This document shows positions 62,484 through 64,000 of a DNA stretch of 64,000 nt, in pieces. A model generated the notes under the pieces. The model had not been told where the DNA came from. It saw only the letters and a program-made list of their open reading frames with translations, and ran no database searches. The translations under genes were made by a program, and so were the position numbers. Source of the stretch: an uncultured Eubacteriales bacterium (GTDB taxonomy: Bacteria; Bacillota; Clostridia; Lachnospirales; Lachnospiraceae); the NCBI GenBank assembly GCA_900548855.1, contig URMF01000010.1, forward strand, positions 11,339 to 75,338, given 5' to 3'. The stretch's first letter is position 1. Every line of letters starts with the position of its first letter.

Positions 62484-63173
62484 ATGGACAAGATTCTGAT
62501 GATAGATGACGATAAATCGATACTGGATGACAACCGGATGTTTTTTGAAGCTATGGGGTATGAGGTGGTTTGTACACAGACGGCGGAGGAGGCGGAACAA
62601 ATCATCCTGTCCGCTTCACTGGACTGTATCCTTCTGGATGTTGACCTGCCCGGCATGGATGGTTTTTCCCTGTGTGAAAAGATACGGCAGCAGACCGGCA
62701 TACCTCTTTTGTTCCTTTCCGGATACACGCAGGAACAAAGCCGTATCCGGGGACTGTCCATTGGCGGAGACGACTATATCTGCAAGCCCCACAGCCTGGA
62801 GGAGCTGGAACTGCGTGTGCGTGCCCGCATCCGTGCCGGACGGGCAGCGGAACCGCCAAAAACACTGTACTTTGGTAATCTCACCATTAACCCTGCAAAC
62901 CGCAGTGTGAGCTATGGCGAGATTTCAGCGGATTTTTCCACCTTTGAATTTGATGTGCTCTATTTTCTTGCCAGACACCCGGGAGAGGTATTTACCTATG
63001 AACAGATTTTTGATTCCGTATGGAAATCCCCAATCAATAAAGGGTTAAAATCGCTGCAGGTCATCATCGGCCGCATACGCAAAAAGCTGCTTGTGCTCTG
63101 CCCGGAACACGATTACATCCAGACAATCCGGCGCAAGGGATACTTTTTTGCTCCGGATTCGCAAGCCGGTTAA
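62484..63173 (+). CDS. OmpR family response regulator
   Basis: 229 residues from ATG 62484 (AAAGGAGG five bases upstream). Receiver with acidic DDD at 8-10, phospho-acceptor Asp52 (CILLDVDLPGMDGF) and Lys in ICKPHSLEEL, then an OmpR/PhoB winged helix (about 130-225: FSTFEFDVLYFLARHPGEVFTYEQIFDSVW). No kinase gene is next to it. Divergent from the BspA-like gene, which it may control. TATAAT at 62460-62465 lies just upstream, with a weak -35. Confidence 0.92.
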   Translation: MDKILMIDDDKSILDDNRMFFEAMGYEVVCTQTAEEAEQIILSASLDCILLDVDLPGMDGFSLCEKIRQQTGIPLLFLSGYTQEQSRIRGLSIGGDDYICKPHSLEELELRVRARIRAGRAAEPPKTLYFGNLTINPANRSVSYGEISADFSTFEFDVLYFLARHPGEVFTYEQIFDSVWKSPINKGLKSLQVIIGRIRKKLLVLCPEHDYIQTIRRKGYFFAPDSQAG

Positions 63174-64000
63174 CGCATCCTGCGGTATCTGACAAGGAGG
63201 AGTATACCGGCGGCTGCACCAAGTACCAAGACTGCTGCCGGCAGCACCCATGGAACACCTGCCTTATATTTCCCGCTGTCATCGGCAATCAGAGCAGTAC
63301 CGGAGTCCTTCCTGTTTTCATCGGCATTTATTTTTTCCTCAGTGTCCGGTTGTTCCACATCACCTGTGGTGTCCGCAGGCTGACCGGAACCGGAAGCTTT
63401 TTCGGTCTGCTCCTTCCGGGTGCTATCGGCGTCCATGGTGTTACCATCTATGTTGGAACCATCTGCCGGTTTTCCTTCCGTTTTGGTATTGCCTGCCGTG
63501 TTCTTTTTGTTTTTATTCGAACGCACATCCGGGGAAATTGCCGGTATTTTTCCCTGCTGTCCGTCCTTTTCCGATATATTTTTCCTGTCAGAATCCGCTT
63601 CCCCATCCCCCGGCTCATCACTGCTGGCATTATTTTCCTCCGGTTCGGATGAAGCAGGAGTCTCCGGTGGCAAATTCGGTTCAGGTGAAGCGGGGGGCTC
63701 CGGTACCGAAACCGGCTCCTTTGGCGGATTTACAATCGCCGTGCCGCCACCCCGGTTTCCGCCCTGGTCTTCTGCTTTGCTCAGATTATCGCCGGCAAAC
63801 CGGAGCACATTGGAATATATTTCCTCCCCACCGTCACTGCAGCGAAGGCGGATATAAATATACGGATTTGCAGAAGTGTCCCAATCTGCTTTTGCTACCC
63901 CGATAAAAAAAGGTTCCTCCACATCGGAAACAGAATCCGTATCATACAAAATCCAGTTGTTACAATCAAAGGAATATTCCGTTGCTACGTTTATCGGCAG
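63170..64000 (-). CDS. Membrane-anchored surface protein, C-terminal part
   Basis: Open to the right edge; 276 residues visible. A possible beta-rich unit (about 1-70) precedes a Pro/Glu/Ser stalk (about 85-150) and a charged Asn/Lys/Asp-rich region. A single membrane segment (about 248-268: VPWVLPAAVLVLGAAAGILLLV) and a short basic tail RYRRMR end it. The topology is outside stalk, one membrane pass, basic inside tail. No sortase LPXTG motif. It ends 4 bp into the 3' end of the response regulator gene, tail to tail. Possible TTG codon at 63949 is not a start because the frame is open upstream. Confidence 0.8.
   Translation of the reverse strand: MPINVATEYSFDCNNWILYDTDSVSDVEEPFFIGVAKADWDTSANPYIYIRLRCSDGGEEIYSNVLRFAGDNLSKAEDQGGNRGGGTAIVNPPKEPVSVPEPPASPEPNLPPETPASSEPEENNASSDEPGDGEADSDRKNISEKDGQQGKIPAISPDVRSNKNKKNTAGNTKTEGKPADGSNIDGNTMDADSTRKEQTEKASGSGQPADTTGDVEQPDTEEKINADENRKDSGTALIADDSGKYKAGVPWVLPAAVLVLGAAAGILLLVRYRRMR

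Noticed and set aside
1..64000. Prophage, CRISPR-Cas, toxin-antitoxin or restriction systems
   Set aside because: No capsid, integrase, Cas, toxin or methylase-like gene was recognised anywhere in the window.

Overview
The window looks like chromosome of a low-to-mid GC anaerobic Firmicute of the Lachnospiraceae type. The evidence is YesM/YesN-style sugar regulation, a FabK-based type II fatty acid operon, cotJ spore-coat genes with a sigma-E-like promoter, tRNAs without encoded CCA, and a type A RNase P RNA. No phage genes, transposase ORFs or CRISPR arrays are visible. There are, however, one convincing miniature transposon-like element and one large fold-back element.

Layout. 1-10.5 kb: maltodextrin uptake and breakdown (a second solute-binding lipoprotein cut by the edge, malG, malF, malE, a YesM/YesN two-component pair, glycogen/maltodextrin phosphorylase, and a divergent AraC regulator). 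10.5-13.8 kb: an AAA ATPase with a winged helix, preceded by a strikingly regular 10-bp repeat array, then zinc-ribbon/DUF4234, DUF2752 and AEC-type membrane proteins. 13.9-23.4 kb: a twelve-gene fatty acid operon read right to left: acpP, accB, accC, accD, accA (frame-shifted), fabH, fabK, a second FabK-like flavoprotein, fabG, fabF, fabZ and a MarR/FabT-like regulator. 23.5-27.9 kb: DegV, TetR, MATE, an SGNH hydrolase and two tRNAs. 28-31.8 kb: a polyprenyl-phosphate glycosyltransferase, a small acidic membrane protein and PcrA. 32-41.7 kb: metF, DUF1836, a TrpR-like regulator, a cytoplasmic alpha-amylase, an orphan NMT1-like lipoprotein, cotJABC, DegV and a hybrid histidine kinase. 42-46.5 kb: an XRE-cupin regulator and a polyamine ABC operon whose last gene is a PotC-PotD fusion. 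47-49.7 kb: the queuosine operon queD-queE-folE-queC behind a probable preQ1 riboswitch. 49.7-54.3 kb: thrC, a 3D-domain protein, a double AP2-domain protein that carries the rnpB promoter in its 3' end, rnpB, and an unknown gene. 54.6-64 kb: a surface-protein locus (BspA-like LRR protein, polytopic membrane protein, DPM-like glycosyltransferase, Ig-like surface protein, an OmpR regulator, and a membrane-anchored protein cut by the right edge).

How it works together. The left end forms an extracellular maltodextrin sensing, import and phosphorolysis module. It has no dedicated ABC ATPase here, so a shared one elsewhere is likely. The fatty acid operon has a consensus promoter with a dyad at the start site and probably ends with its own regulator; fabD is not in it. 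The right end pairs secreted repeat proteins with a dolichol-phosphate-mannose-synthase-like enzyme and a polytopic membrane protein, which suggests (inference only) glycosylation or display of surface proteins.

The most interesting unexplained items are the phased 10-bp array at 11523-11620, the IS66-like miniature element at 41861-42066, the ~490-bp fold-back at 46522-47010, the AP2/degenerate-HNH/AP2 protein overlapping rnpB, and the surface-protein/glycosyltransferase operon.
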